Source of the DNA: Chondrus crispus
Taxonomy: Eukaryota > Rhodophyta > Florideophyceae > Gigartinales > Gigartinaceae
DNA: 64,000 bases
Assembly (NCBI RefSeq): GCF_000350225.1
Contig: NW_005179122.1
Location: forward strand, 86,253-150,252
Reading direction: 5' to 3'
Made by a program: the position numbers and the translations under genes. Below, piece by piece: positions 21,410 to 31,714 of this stretch (position 1 is the first letter of the stretch; each line of letters opens with the position of its first letter). The notes under the pieces are model-generated. The model did no database searches. It was not told where the DNA came from and was given only the letters and a program-made list of their open reading frames with translations.

Positions 21410-21762
21410 TTAGCTCTTTTCGTTCTTCGAGGGCAAGGCGGTGGCCTTCTCTGCCGGACTCGCGCTATTGTAATTCTGCAGCCAAACGCTTCTCACCAAT
21501 GCCGTGCGACGTTCGTCAACTGCGACGCGTCTGCTTTCGAGGTTCTCAGACCATTCTTGGTGTGCTGCATCCCGAGCATCTGGCTCCTTCTCCATATCCG
21601 TTCGGTCTTTCTAGATCCGCTGGTATCTTCGAATACCTTGCTGCCTTTCATGTCCTTCTGCAGCATTTCCATTTCCTTGTCAGAACTGGCATCTCGTTCC
21701 CTATAGTCAGGCGAGTGCGATTTACTTCTCCTTCTATCCCGCTTAACGGCTGAAATTCTCAT
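21410..21762 (-). pseudogene. Frameshifted coiled-coil fragment, possible transposon accessory protein
   Basis: A minus frame from ATG 21762 (MRISAVKRDRRRSKSH) is coding-like for about 50 codons. After about 21590 the coding character passes to another minus frame with EWSENLESRRVAVDERRTAL and a stop at 21410-21412. The charged helical composition resembles the C-terminal tails of Myb-like accessory proteins of PIF/Harbinger elements, but that is a guess. Confidence 0.3.
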
Positions 21763-21770
21763 TACGGCAC

Positions 21771-22463
21771 TGTAGTGGAGTGACCCTGCCTATTGTTCGC
21801 CTGGTCGCCGCCGTCGCGGGTCCACGCTCCCCGCCTTTTGACACGTCTGTCACACGTGTACTGTGCGCGCGCACTTTGGATGATACTATACGTGTACAAT
21901 ACGTGTACCCCACGTGTACACACGTATACACACGTGTAGGATGCGCGTATGACACGTATATCATACGTGTACGACACGTGTATGACACTTATACGCACGT
22001 GGTGCCCACAAGTTTCTACGCTAATTAGGGTCTAATGCGAAGTGGCGATTTTAACGGCAATAATTAATTAATAATTACCCATTTAATAATCGACGCTGAC
22101 GACGGCGCTCGGCCTAAATAAGTGGGATGTCCGAGGCCGGTACAGTAAAGAGGCATGAGGTGATCGGACACCATCTCTGGTAGGATCCTCTACGGTTCCT
22201 ATCTAGATGGGTAAGTCTAGTATCTGCACCTTTCGTTGTCATCCTTTTTCCTGCCTTTCTTTAATTGTTGGCCTCCTATATACGTTTCTACGGTGCCTTT
22301 CTTTTTCGTTCTTTTTTTATCTTCCTTGTTCTAGTTTACTCCTTCTAGCGCATTCTCGTTGAAGCGCACCCCTTCGCGGACACTGCGTCTCTACCCGCGA
22401 CTCGCGCGACCCCTCTGAGCTTCCCTAACAGAGGGTTTTGATCACACTGGTAGTGATTGGACA
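21771..22463 (+). repeat. Possible solo LTR with dense ACGTGTA motifs
   Basis: It begins TGTAGTGGAG and may end TAGTGATTGGACA (22463), followed by a pyrimidine-rich 3' half like the other LTRs here. The pentamer TACGG occurs at 22464-22468 and at 21763-21767, but the latter is three bases away from the TG start, so the boundary is unproven. The U3-like part (21838-22003) has about a dozen ACGTGTA/TACACGT words. Confidence 0.4.
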
Positions 22464-22598
22464 TACGGATTTCTGTACAGCGACATTTATGCCCTTGTGG
22501 GCCAGTGAGTCCACTGCACTTCAGGCAACGGCTCCTAAAATTTGCTCTTCTCTGGCTGTCTTGTGTTCCCTCTTTTAACGCTCTTGCTCAAGTAACTA

Positions 22599-22800
22599 CT
22601 CCTTAGGGCCAGACGCTTCCGCACGTCCAGACGTTGTGCTCGTCAGAGCATTTGCAGCCTTCCTATCAGCAATTAGTTACCTAAATCAATCCGAAAGCGT
22701 ATTTTTGGAACGAATGGTTGAGCTAATGCTTGCTTTATACTCTGCAGTGGCCAGGAAGGCTGAATGCGCCTTCTCAAAATATGCTTGGCTATTGTCCTAA
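22599..22800 (+). other. Short coding-like terminal segment, unrecognised
   Basis: After a CCTTAG acceptor-like site, a plus frame encodes about 65 residues (VVLVRAFAAFLSAISYLN, FLERMVELMLALYSAVARKA) to TAA at 22798-22800. Composition is strongly protein-like. No upstream exon or family found; probably the last exon of a decayed gene. Confidence 0.3.
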
Positions 22801-24135
22801 GGGGCCACATGTGCACCCACAAGTATTGTCGCCCTCAGAAGAGCGATGTCGAGATGTGCAGTAAACCTAAACCGCTTTGTGACCTACTCGTTACTAAGGG
22901 CAGGGCTCGGGTGGGGGGCACATATGGCTGAGGAGCGCCGAACGGGTGAGCGCGGTGTTGGTGATGGAGATTGGATGACAGGTGAGGAGAGGATGACGTG
23001 AGATGAGGATGGCGGGGATGGTGGGTGCGGGGTTGTTTCGGGCCGGCTTGGAATGGGGGGAGAGGGGACATTCGGTGAACGTTGCTCCGGGGAAGGTGCG
23101 GACGGCAACATTTTTCATTTGAAGGCGGACGGGAGGCAACGGCAGTACTGTGGATAGTGTTCTGGAACAAGACGGGCAGGTAGATGTCAGGCGGATGAGG
23201 CTTTCTTCTGTGGGCATGATGGGTCTTGCGGGTCAATGGGTTTGCTAGATGTAGTTTTTGACTGGGGAACGAAAGGTGGACACGAGGTGTAAGGTACCCT
23301 TCGATACGGCGTCCTTTTGAAATTCGCTATTCTAATTGATATTGCGGCTTGTGACAAAGGGGCTGCAGCCCATAGACATGTCTATGAGTCAACAAATGTT
23401 GGAAATTGGAAATTTGGAGAAAGGTCCTCCCACTATTTGCGCTCCACTTGTCTTTCCAACTTCCTACGTTTTTTTCTGTCGGGGAAATTCTAGATTTCCC
23501 CGACAGGCCAGGAAGCGGTAAATTGCAACTGCTGTACACTCCAGCTGCGCTTGCTCATGTGTCTGCTGCCCTCCCTCTCGCCTGCCCCCCCTCTCCCCCG
23601 GCTTCCCTCCCTCTCCCTCGGCTGCCCCCTCTCCCCCGGCTGCCCTCTCTCCCTCGGCTGCCCTCCCTCTTCCTCGGCTGCCCTCCCTCTTCTTCGGCTG
23701 CCCTCCCTCTCCCTCGGTTTCCCCACCCCTCACTGCCACAGATTATTGAGTTGCCTTTTCGCCTTGCACTCCTGTCTTCCTCGCGCCGTTGTTTGGCCTG
23801 CACAGATAGCATCAAACCCCTGTTTCATACGCTCATTTGGCAAGGCCTTGGTCTCGCATCAACAATATTAACTTCGCTGCCTTCTATCCCGGCTTTGCAG
23901 AAAGCCATTCACCCTTGCTCCTGCGTCGCACTCCTGCTAGGCACCCCTGTCAACTCCACCTGCGCTCTACCGCCCTTGTCTGGAATCGTCGCGCCCTCGT
24001 GCCCATCCGGTTCTCCCTTTTATCTTTGTTCTCCCTTCTTTTTGTACTTCTTGCGGCCAAAGTGCTACGCTTTTTGACGATCTACTATCTCGTATCGCAC
24101 TGTGCACTGTACTAGCGGTATTACACCGACAAAAC
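22801..24135. other. Spacer with CT-rich minisatellite, no gene
   Basis: Proline/arginine-rich frames on both strands reflect low-complexity DNA. A tandem repeat occupies 23586-23732. The last few hundred bases are the promoter side of the accessory gene starting at 24136. Confidence 0.4.
23586..23732 (+). repeat. CT-rich minisatellite (~22-bp units)
   Basis: About six units of the type CGGCTGCCCTCCCTCTTCCT are arranged in tandem with single-base variants. Confidence 0.8.
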
Positions 24136-25691
24136 ATGGATTCAAATGGCAATCAGGGCAATGCATTTAATGACAGAACTCCAAACGTGCTTGCTTCCGG
24201 CTCTTCGCCGTTGGGATATAGGGATATACCGAATACTGTGGAAAAGTCGAACATGTATTCAAGCCGTGACTGTGGCATGCAGGCAAGGGCGACGGCATCT
24301 GATGCCAACAGGTCCGCCGCTGACGGAGAAAGAGAGAATACGGAAACTTTTCGTTCTCCTTCTCCCACCAGTCTGCAAATGCCTACTATCCCACAGGAAC
24401 ATGAAAGGGCTAACACAGATGCCGCCCCGCCTTCTACAACCGTTTTGAACGCCACGAATGCTCGCGGAATCGTTCCGCGTTGTTTTGCGCAAGCCAAAGA
24501 AATCCTTCGCTTCGGGTTTGTAGACAATAGCACTGGTAAGGCAATTTTGAAGGCTCTAAAGATAACCGGTGCGCAAAATGCGAAGGTTAGCACAAAGCTG
24601 AAGATTATTGCCATGAAAATGACACAGAGGAAATTCTCCTTGCAGGACGCTATTGCCTTTTTGGACCGTGAGGAGGAGGACGCGATTGAGCCTGACCTAG
24701 AACGCGATCCTCATTTTTACAGAGCCTCTTACCATCTGCGGTTAAGATTCAGAAAGATCGGACCGGCGGAGATATCATTCGCTGGATTCGAGGGGATGCA
24801 CCAGTATTTGATGGAGACGAGATTAAGGTCAATGAGCCTGCAACAGATCGCACAGTCAACACGCCGTCTCGTGAACCCGACTTTGAGGCCTCTGAGTACT
24901 GCAGGTTGCTGCACACACTGGGGGATGCTAGAATGACCTCTACACGCTCTCAATTAATGGAACCTAAAACTCGTGACGAACTTGATCGAGAACTCGTTGA
25001 TCCTTGGACGGACGCAATTGCGCCATTATTCAATGACGTCCTATTTAGGCCTCATCCCATCTCCAGTCTGGCAGGCGGTGTTACGCGTGCCGATATCGCC
25101 AGTATTGATCCATCAAACAGAGTGCATGAAAGACCTGCTGATGTTCTGAAAAGAAAATTCGGAGAGTTCAAATCCATGTACGGGACATCGCTAGCAAAAT
25201 ATGAATCATCAGGCCAGGGTGATCCTGACAGTTTTGTCCATTTTTCAAACGCAAAATCCTACATCATGTACGCGTTCTGCTTTTTGAAAGTGAACCCTCT
25301 GTTACAACCTTTAGCTACGAGGACTCTCGCCGGTGACGTGCAACGAGAAGAGGGGGTCGGAGGGGGAGTTGCACCAAACGGTGAAATTGGGTATGGGTCT
25401 GCGCGAAAAAGGAAAAGGGAGAAGCAAGAGACAAGTATTGTGGGAATGGAAAGTTTGTCGTCCGTATTTCGTGCATTCTCTGATGAAGTGGCGCGGGCAA
25501 CTGAGGAAGCCGAAAGGAATAAAGTGGTGCATGAAGCGGCAGATGCAAAGGCCCGTTCTACACAGTCACTCCTTGCTGCCATAAAACAAGCAAAGGATAT
25601 GTCGTTGGCTGCTGCGACAAACGAGGAAAAGCTGATGTATCAGGATATAGCAAGCAAGCTCATGGGTAACCTGCAAAAAAATATGCCATAG
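24136..25691 (+). pseudogene. PIF/Harbinger-associated accessory protein, two frames
   Basis: ATG 24136 opens a plus frame to about 24720 (MDSNGNQGNAF ... MTQRKFSLQDAIAFLDREEE). Coding then passes to another plus frame, open from about 24723 (LLPSAVKIQKDRTGGDIIRW) to TAG/stop at 25691. The switch point has a TTTTTACAG acceptor-like string, but no donor restores phase, so a frameshift is as likely as an intron. The second half has RPADVLKRKFGEFKSMYGTS and GQGDPDSFVHFSNAKSYIMY, then a basic patch and a C-terminal coiled coil, resembling the second protein of PIF/Harbinger elements. It converges on the transposase at 25760-27046 with 68 bases between stops, which supports one element. Confidence 0.55.
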
Positions 25692-25759
25692 ATAGTAGGC
25701 GAAGTTGGGTTTCGTTCACGCAACAAATTGAGATAGATACAACCGGTCAATACCTACAA

Positions 25760-27046
25760 CTAGCGCCTTTGTCGTGATCGCATAAATCCTAGTAAATGAA
25801 GTCTTTCTGCAATTTTGTCCCGGAGCATAGAATTCTCCCTTCCTCGCTGTCTATATCTCTGAGCAGTTTGTTCAGTGTGCAGTAAACTTTGAATGTGAAT
25901 GATGGGGGATCCATCCACGTTATTTTCCTCAGCAACCGGTATGGAACGAAAGTCCCTTTCATCGGAATTATCGATGATGAAGTTGTGGAGTTTGCAAGCC
26001 ACAATTATGATCAAAGTATCGCTTGAAAGGTCATAACGCAATGCTAACCAAAAACTTCCAAACCGGCAGATCAAAATCCCAAATGTCTGTTCCACAATCA
26101 TGCCACAAGAAGAAAGATAAAAGTTAAATGTATCTTTCATAACCGATAAACCATATCCACTGTACGGCGTCACAATATGTTGACTGTTTGAATAAGCATC
26201 ATCTGCTGCAACAGTGGCCCACTCCTGCAGCACTGTACCTCCCAGAGGATCATACAATTTTGTAGCCTGCAGAGCAGTCGAATCGTGACTACCACCAGCG
26301 TGTCTTGTAGAAACAAAGTAAAACTTGTAGTCAGCGCGAACTGCAGCTTGGAAACAAAGCGAGTAAAAGCCCTACCGATTGAAATACTTCATTGCGTATG
26401 GTGTGCTTCCTGATCGAGACCTCATTATTTTTATAGAAATGCCATCTAATGCCGCAATGATACCCCGAATCAGACTGTTCCTGCTTTGCTGAAAACGTAA
26501 AGTGATTTGTTGGCATTCTTCCTCACCTTGTGGAAATCACAGTTTCGGTCGAGATTTGTTTAAAGCCGATAAAGTTTGCCGAAAAGTCGCATATGTCGTC
26601 GATCGTCCAATACCGTAAGGCCAGCCTACATCCAGATAGCTTGCACCAGCAAGAATGCGCAAAGTCACGCAAATTTTGACTTCTGTCGACACAATTGCAG
26701 CATAAATTGAAGATCTGTGCATTAGGGACTGTAGATACGGCTTAGTAAGGCGAACCAGGGTTTCAAACTGCGTTTAACGTATCCTGTAAAGTCTTGGAAA
26801 AAGCTCATGGCCGATAGTTGCGAAGTGCTTGTAAACATCAAACGTTATTCTCGATATAACCTTCCGACCTCGCCTCAAGTCATGGTTTCTGCTGCCCATC
26901 GCATCAAAGGAAGTGAGAAAAAGCAAGGGAAACATGGCAAGTGCTTGATGTTGTCTTTGCAGTCGGCGTTTCATGAAAAGAGCCAAACGATGCATACCGC
27001 AAGATACATGGCGGTGATGCTGCAAAAATGATACTCGTCTGTGCAC
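25760..27046 (-). pseudogene. PIF/Harbinger transposase with three in-frame stops
   Basis: One minus frame of 429 codons runs from ATG 27046 to 25760 without any frameshift, but contains TAA (26774-26776), TGA (26537-26539) and TAG (26372-26374). The encoded order matches HARBI1-type DDE transposases: a helical N-terminal region with RILAGASYLDVGWPYGIGRS, first catalytic Asp in IIAALDGISIKI, second in GGSHDST, a DDAYSNSQHIVTPY block, and the Glu in IVEQTFGILICRFGSF, then IIIVACKLHNFI. All three acidic residues are kept. The element is probably dead but recently so. Terminal inverted repeats were not located with confidence. Confidence 0.8.
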
Positions 27047-27495
27047 TATATTTTCCGTTCGGTAGTAATAGTAGAATCTCGAGACGAAGAGAGAGGACTA
27101 TATGACCGATATCTGACATCAAAAGGATTGTCGCTCAGAATGACGTCAGGTTGATATTCGCAAGTGTTGATAACTGCAAATCTTGAAGTAGGAAACCTGC
27201 AGCGAGTTTCTGGAAAAATGCTGATTTCATAGACAGCTTTAGTGGTTGGAAAGTTGGAAAAGTGGTATGACAAATAGCTTTCTGATTTCAAAACCTCCCC
27301 TTGTTTTTAGGTCATAGACAGCCCCTAAGCAACGCAAGACGGTTTTCGTCGCTATAGAGAACAGCTGTTCTGCCACCTGTGCGAAATAGGGACTTTCTAG
27401 TCTCCATTTTGGCTTCAAAAAACTCCCAAATTTTAAATTTGTTTTGGGTTTGCCATCTCGGTTCCGTTCAACTTTGGAGATACTCTACTCTACAG
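27047..27495. other. Upstream flank of Harbinger transposase
   Basis: AT-rich; no gene seen. Confidence 0.4.
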
Positions 27496-27797
27496 TACAC
27501 CCGGTAACAGGATTTAGTCTGGGGGAAGAATAGCGGAGAAAATTGCTTAGTACGAAATTAGAATGGCCTACATTAATACTGTATCAGTTCGACATGGATT
27601 AACTTTATTTAAAGACAGGGCGGTGTCTCACAGTACCAGTTCGGTGACTTTTGCCGAAATATGTGCCAATCCATTTTCCACGGAGTGTATATAGTGGGGT
27701 ACCCAAATTAGAGTAGGGCACGCTAATTTATGTTCCAAGGTGCCGAAAATAGGCCTGTCAATTAGTCTAGCCCATACTAAATCCTGTTATCGGTGTA
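27496..27797. mobile_element. MITE-like element with ~25-bp terminal inverted repeats
   Basis: The left end TACACCCGGTAACAGGATTT continues AGTCTGGG; the reverse complement of the right end (27771-27797) reads TACACCGATAACAGGATTTA then GTATGGG. About 300 bp lie between the ends with no coding capacity. The match is nearly complete over 25 bases with one indel and two changes. Confidence 0.65.
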
Positions 27798-28183
27798 GTC
27801 GACAAATCAGGCGTCGATCCGTGTTTTGATGTTAGATTTCGGATTGGGCCCTGTTCTTTGGGAATCCAAATCGGCCTTTTTTTGGACCCAGTTTTTGGTA
27901 AGTCCAATCCAAATTACAATCATTGAATCATAAACCACTATTGCTGGGGTGTAGATTTTCCATTCTTCTTCCATTTCTTTGATTACACCCAAAAAAATCC
28001 ACACTGCTGAGCATGCTCTAAGCTCGCAAATGTTAGTTTATGTTAACATCGTTTACTGTTAGCAAGCTGCAAGAAGCATGTACAGGCGGAATCGGATCAA
28101 GGCACGAAACAAAGGGCTTTGTGACGAAGAACCAGTGAGGCCACGAATTCCTCGGTGGTGATTGACGTCACGTTTAAGACGCA
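27798..28183. other. Spacer and 3' region of the PFK-2 gene
   Basis: A sequence GGGCCCTGTTCTTTGGGAAT (near 27847) looks like a DNA transposon terminus, but no partner was found. No gene seen. Confidence 0.35.
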
Positions 28184-29638
28184 TCAACCAATCTTCGTAT
28201 CGTGCAAACCATTTTCAAGCTGTGTGACGGTGTTATCGTTTGCTCTTTCTGCCTGCTCGTCGCTGCTGTCGCAAGACTCTGGGGTTTTGTTCTGATAAGT
28301 ATGGGCGACTTCCAAAGGAAACAATTGTTCCTCAGCACCATACGCACGGGTGGTGAGCCTGAAGACCGTGTGTAGCGGAATGTCAATGTATGGGCATTCT
28401 TCCTGCGATTTGCCCATGAAGTACGCATAGATGGCGCGAATGACTGCGTTGTGTGCGACAATCAAGACTGGCCCACGCTGGCGCTCCACTTCTAATATGA
28501 CAGGCTCGAGACGTGTGATGACGTCCACATAACTTTCGCCGCCGGGGTATCTGTACTTGAGCTTGTCATGCTTGCGGGCGCGGGCGACTTGCGGGAGTTT
28601 ATCTGCGACGGATTCATACGTCATGCCTTCGCAAATTCCAGCATCTATCTCGTTCAAAGCGCGCCATCGGACGTTCATGGTAGGAATGTGTTCGACGGTT
28701 TGTCGAGTACGCTGAAGCTGACTTGTCCAGACCAACGGTAGTTCTTTTCCCTTCTTGGTGAACTCGGCGTCGATGAATTTGGAAAGGCATTGGGCATAAG
28801 CACGGCCGCGATCAGTGAGCTTGGGGTCACCGCCCAGCTGGCCGGTGACGTTCCACTCAGACTCTCCGTGGCGTGACAGATAGATGCTGCGAGCCATGAT
28901 GTGGCTATTGAGCAGAAAGCTGACGATCTTACCCTGGGCAAAACCCTGAATGTCGTTTAGGATCATTTGCCTGCCAACATTGACGATTTTGATGTAGGAA
29001 GTGTTCTCCGAGTCTTCAACGGTCTCGCTAGAATTGTTGTAGAGCTCTATTCGCTTTTTAAAATCGGAGACGGCCTCCTCCGGGTCCGCGTGGCGATAAT
29101 CCGGGGAACGAAGCTTTGTCTCTATAATATTCTTTTCGACGATATTGGGGTCTGTGCAGAGGCTTTCCAAAAACAGGACGCGAACGCCAACGTTTTCCAA
29201 GCGTGTTTTCACCATGCTGCGGCGGATCTTGGTGGAATTGGTGGCGTCATATATACCGACGAGGCCGCCGTTACTGAACCACTCGACCATGTCATTCATG
29301 CACTCGACGGCGAGCTCCATGCGTGCGCGGACGCCTTGCTGATTCTCAGGGTCGAAGAAGTCTGCGGGTTGATTGCCGCCGAGCATCATGCGACGGTAAT
29401 TGCCGACGTTGAAAACGGCGGTCTTGAAGCCGAGCCAGTTGAGGTAGCGCTGGAGGCACTGGGCAATGTGGGTCTTTCCCCTGGCCGGGAGGCCGACCAT
29501 GACGATGCAGAGCTTCTTCGTGTTGAAAGTGGGCTGCTGCGCGCGCATCTGGGTGGGGTGATGCGGGGAGTGGCTGGCGTGATCGGGCGGATGCGGATGG
29601 TCCACGGCGTCCACGAGTGGGGAGAAGGCTGTGGGCAT
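28184..29638 (-). CDS. PFKFB: 6-phosphofructo-2-kinase/fructose-2,6-bisphosphatase
   Basis: Bifunctional cytosolic enzyme that makes and degrades fructose 2,6-bisphosphate, the regulator of glycolysis versus gluconeogenesis. The 484-residue intronless frame starts ATG 29638. Residues 1-38 are a variable His/Pro-rich leader. The kinase domain has the P-loop GLPARGKT at 49-56, FNVGNYRR near 76-83 and the GIYDATNS segment near 128-135. The phosphatase domain has RHGES at 256-260 (phospho-accepting His257), the Glu-bearing NEIDAGICEGMTYE near 329-342 and the second His in VAHNAV (396). Both halves therefore look active. Length and order match the family. It is divergently arranged with the NCBP3 gene across a 764-base spacer that contains the assembly gap. 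Confidence 0.96.
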   Translation of the reverse strand: MPTAFSPLVDAVDHPHPPDHASHSPHHPTQMRAQQPTFNTKKLCIVMVGLPARGKTHIAQCLQRYLNWLGFKTAVFNVGNYRRMMLGGNQPADFFDPENQQGVRARMELAVECMNDMVEWFSNGGLVGIYDATNSTKIRRSMVKTRLENVGVRVLFLESLCTDPNIVEKNIIETKLRSPDYRHADPEEAVSDFKKRIELYNNSSETVEDSENTSYIKIVNVGRQMILNDIQGFAQGKIVSFLLNSHIMARSIYLSRHGESEWNVTGQLGGDPKLTDRGRAYAQCLSKFIDAEFTKKGKELPLVWTSQLQRTRQTVEHIPTMNVRWRALNEIDAGICEGMTYESVADKLPQVARARKHDKLKYRYPGGESYVDVITRLEPVILEVERQRGPVLIVAHNAVIRAIYAYFMGKSQEECPYIDIPLHTVFRLTTRAYGAEEQLFPLEVAHTYQNKTPESCDSSDEQAERANDNTVTQLENGLHDTKIG

Positions 29639-30402
29639 GGCGGCTAAGGCCGANNNNNNNNNNNNNNNNNNNNNNNNNNNNNNNNNNNNNNNNNNNNNAA
29701 TTGGGTGGGTGAGGGAGGCGATGTGTCTGGGGCTGTGGGTGGTGTGAAGGAAGGGGAAGGGGGAAGGTGCGTGTGTCTCTGTGTGCTGCGATGTATGTCA
29801 GGAAGAACGGAAAGCTGGGGAGGGTGGGGATGGTGGGTCTCAGGGGCAGAGGGCTCGAGAAGGCATTTGCATCGGGCCGTGTGGTGAGGTCGCGTGGTGC
29901 GGGCGGATGGCGAGGGGGGAACGTGTCGTAAGGGAATATGCGGAGCCGGGTGGCGAAAGCAAAGGAGAAATAAGATATGCGGAGATTTTGGGAATTTCCG
30001 CCAAGAATTTATGTACTTGAAAGCACATGCGACGACGGGAGCAAACAAAGGCAAAGCTGTGGTGCGCATTCACCATCCACCCCACCAACCACATGCTGCC
30101 AGCACGCCATGTCCTTCATCGACTGCCGGCGCAGTCAACGGCGCAGTCAACGGCATCTCTTCAACACACGTGTCAATCTGTACACCTGTACCTGTGTAAG
30201 GAATCTCAAATCACAACGTGTACACTCACAACGTGTACACGTCGTACACCTATACTGAGACAAAAACGCCCGCCTAACGCCGTTGTGCCCCTTCGCTCTT
30301 ACCTGGCTCTCATTCCCACCGCCAACAACATTACTTTTCTAAACACCTCTCCGCACCCGCGACCGCATCCTTCCTGGCCCACCCCCGCACCGATCCCTCG
30401 CA
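29639..30402. promoter_or_regulatory. Shared upstream region of PFKFB and NCBP3 genes
   Basis: Divergent genes leave this as the only promoter space for both. It has a cluster of ACACGTGT, GTGTACA and TGTACACCTGTA words at about 30165-30255 (CACGTG is the G-box core bound by bHLH/bZIP factors). There is also a duplicated GCAGTCAACGGC near 30130. The gap at 29654-29698 hides part of it. Regulation is inferred. Confidence 0.35.
29654..29698. other. Assembly gap (45 N)
   Basis: Forty-five undetermined bases, immediately upstream of the PFKFB start codon; true size unknown. Confidence 0.99.
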
Positions 30403-31422
30403 ATGGAGAACCCCACGCCGACAGAGCCGCCGAACACCCCGCCGGACGGCCCCCAGCAACCGCGTCCCGTCATCAACCCCATCGTCTACGACCTGCCGAC
30501 GACGCAGACGGCGTCTGCGACGGTGTCTGCGCTGGTCGAGCAAACGCAGGCCAAGTTTGCCGAGCGCGCCGCCCGCTTCGGCACGCCCGTCGTGCGCCGC
30601 GCGGGCGACGTCCAAGTCCTGGGCGCGCGCCGTGCCGCGCTGCGCACGGGCTTTGCCACGGGCTTCGACCCGGGCGCGCCCGAGCATGCCGCGCTGCGCG
30701 CGAAGCGCGCCGCCAGGTTCGGCATCGTCCCCGTCGAGGCCAAGCCCGCGCCGCCGGAGGAAGGCCACCTCATCCCCGTCGCCCGCGTCGATCCGCTGGA
30801 GAGGAGGAGGGACGTCGCTGTGGGGGAGGCACCCAGGGAGAACGTCTTGCATGTTTTCGGCGTCGATAACTTGTCCACCCCGCAGATCATGGCCCATTTT
30901 AAGGAGTATGGGCCCTCTTGGTGCGAGTGGTTGAATGATTCCAGTTGCAATATCGTCTTTGAGGATTCTTTCACCGTTGCTCGCGTGCTTCGTGGGATGG
31001 CTTCCGCGGCGGACCACGTGCCAGAGGAGCCCGTTGACAAAATGGGCGATGAGGAAGGGGCGGGCACCAGCGTCGCGGTGGCAGGGGAGGGCCAGCTTAA
31101 GGAAGAGCTCAAGTGGAAACCCGCAACGCCTGTTATCACGAGGAATGCCAGTGTACCAATTTGGACTAGGATGGCCACGGAGACCGATGTCAGACCTGAA
31201 AAACCAAACCCCAAGTCAAAGTGGAGCCGTTCAAAGAGCAGGGAACACGAGCGCGAACAAAGTCGACGGCGTTCACGTGTGGGAGAGTCGCATGACGAAA
31301 GTAGGAGAAAACCGAGTACACAAGGCATAAGTCTTGGTGTACAAAAAACAAGAGACGCTATTGCCAAGGTGAAGGCCAAAAAGATCACCCGAGCGGATCT
31401 GGATAAGCCTCTCAGCTCGTGA
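30403..31422 (+). CDS. NCBP3: Nuclear cap-binding protein subunit 3-like
   Basis: NCBP3 works with NCBP1 at the mRNA 5' cap and in mRNA export. The 339-residue frame starts ATG 30403. The diagnostic RRM-like block lies at about 145-195: ENVLHVFGVDNLSTPQIMAH, then FKEYGPSWCEWLNDSSCNIV, matching the V-D-x-M/L-S-T, F-K-x-Y, W-L/I-x-D-x-S-C-N-V pattern of that family. Two RAARFG motifs (55-60 and 102-107) precede it, and the C-terminal third is rich in RS/KS-type segments (about 265-315), as in RNA-processing proteins. Shorter than the animal protein, whose long tail is absent. No introns. Confidence 0.85.
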   Translation: MENPTPTEPPNTPPDGPQQPRPVINPIVYDLPTTQTASATVSALVEQTQAKFAERAARFGTPVVRRAGDVQVLGARRAALRTGFATGFDPGAPEHAALRAKRAARFGIVPVEAKPAPPEEGHLIPVARVDPLERRRDVAVGEAPRENVLHVFGVDNLSTPQIMAHFKEYGPSWCEWLNDSSCNIVFEDSFTVARVLRGMASAADHVPEEPVDKMGDEEGAGTSVAVAGEGQLKEELKWKPATPVITRNASVPIWTRMATETDVRPEKPNPKSKWSRSKSREHEREQSRRRSRVGESHDESRRKPSTQGISLGVQKTRDAIAKVKAKKITRADLDKPLSS

Positions 31423-31714
31423 TCCCTTCGACATTTTGCTGTCAACCATACCTGTTTTGCGTGCTTGCCGACTACACTCGCCACAGTTGCAAGCGAGGAC
31501 AGAGGCGCGGGATACTCAATTCTTGGAAGCAGGGAGAGGTGATGCAGCACGTTGTAGTCAAGCTCGTTTGTTGTATTTGTTTATACATCTTGAGTGGGGC
31601 GACTAAACCGGGCGTGTACATACGTAATAGATGTTCATAAAAAACCCACTCCGGAACATGAAACGCAATCGTTCCACTTGCTCGAAAAACATGCAGTTGC
31701 TCATCCTTTCTGTC
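31423..31714. other. Convergent 3' regions
   Basis: 3' ends of the NCBP3-like and PEN-2-like genes face each other; nothing else seen. Confidence 0.4.

Noticed and set aside
21763-22468. TACGG as a target-site duplication for a solo LTR
   Set aside because: The left copy is three bases away from the TG start, so the borders do not agree; kept only as a low-confidence repeat.
22835-23236. 133-codon minus frame rich in Pro, His and Ser
   Set aside because: Low complexity, open on several frames, no domain.
28967-29647. 226-codon plus frame
   Set aside because: Exact antisense of the PFK-2/FBPase-2 gene, which has unambiguous catalytic motifs.
30486-31550. 354-codon minus frame
   Set aside because: Antisense of the NCBP3-like gene; serine/alanine-rich mirror translation without domains.
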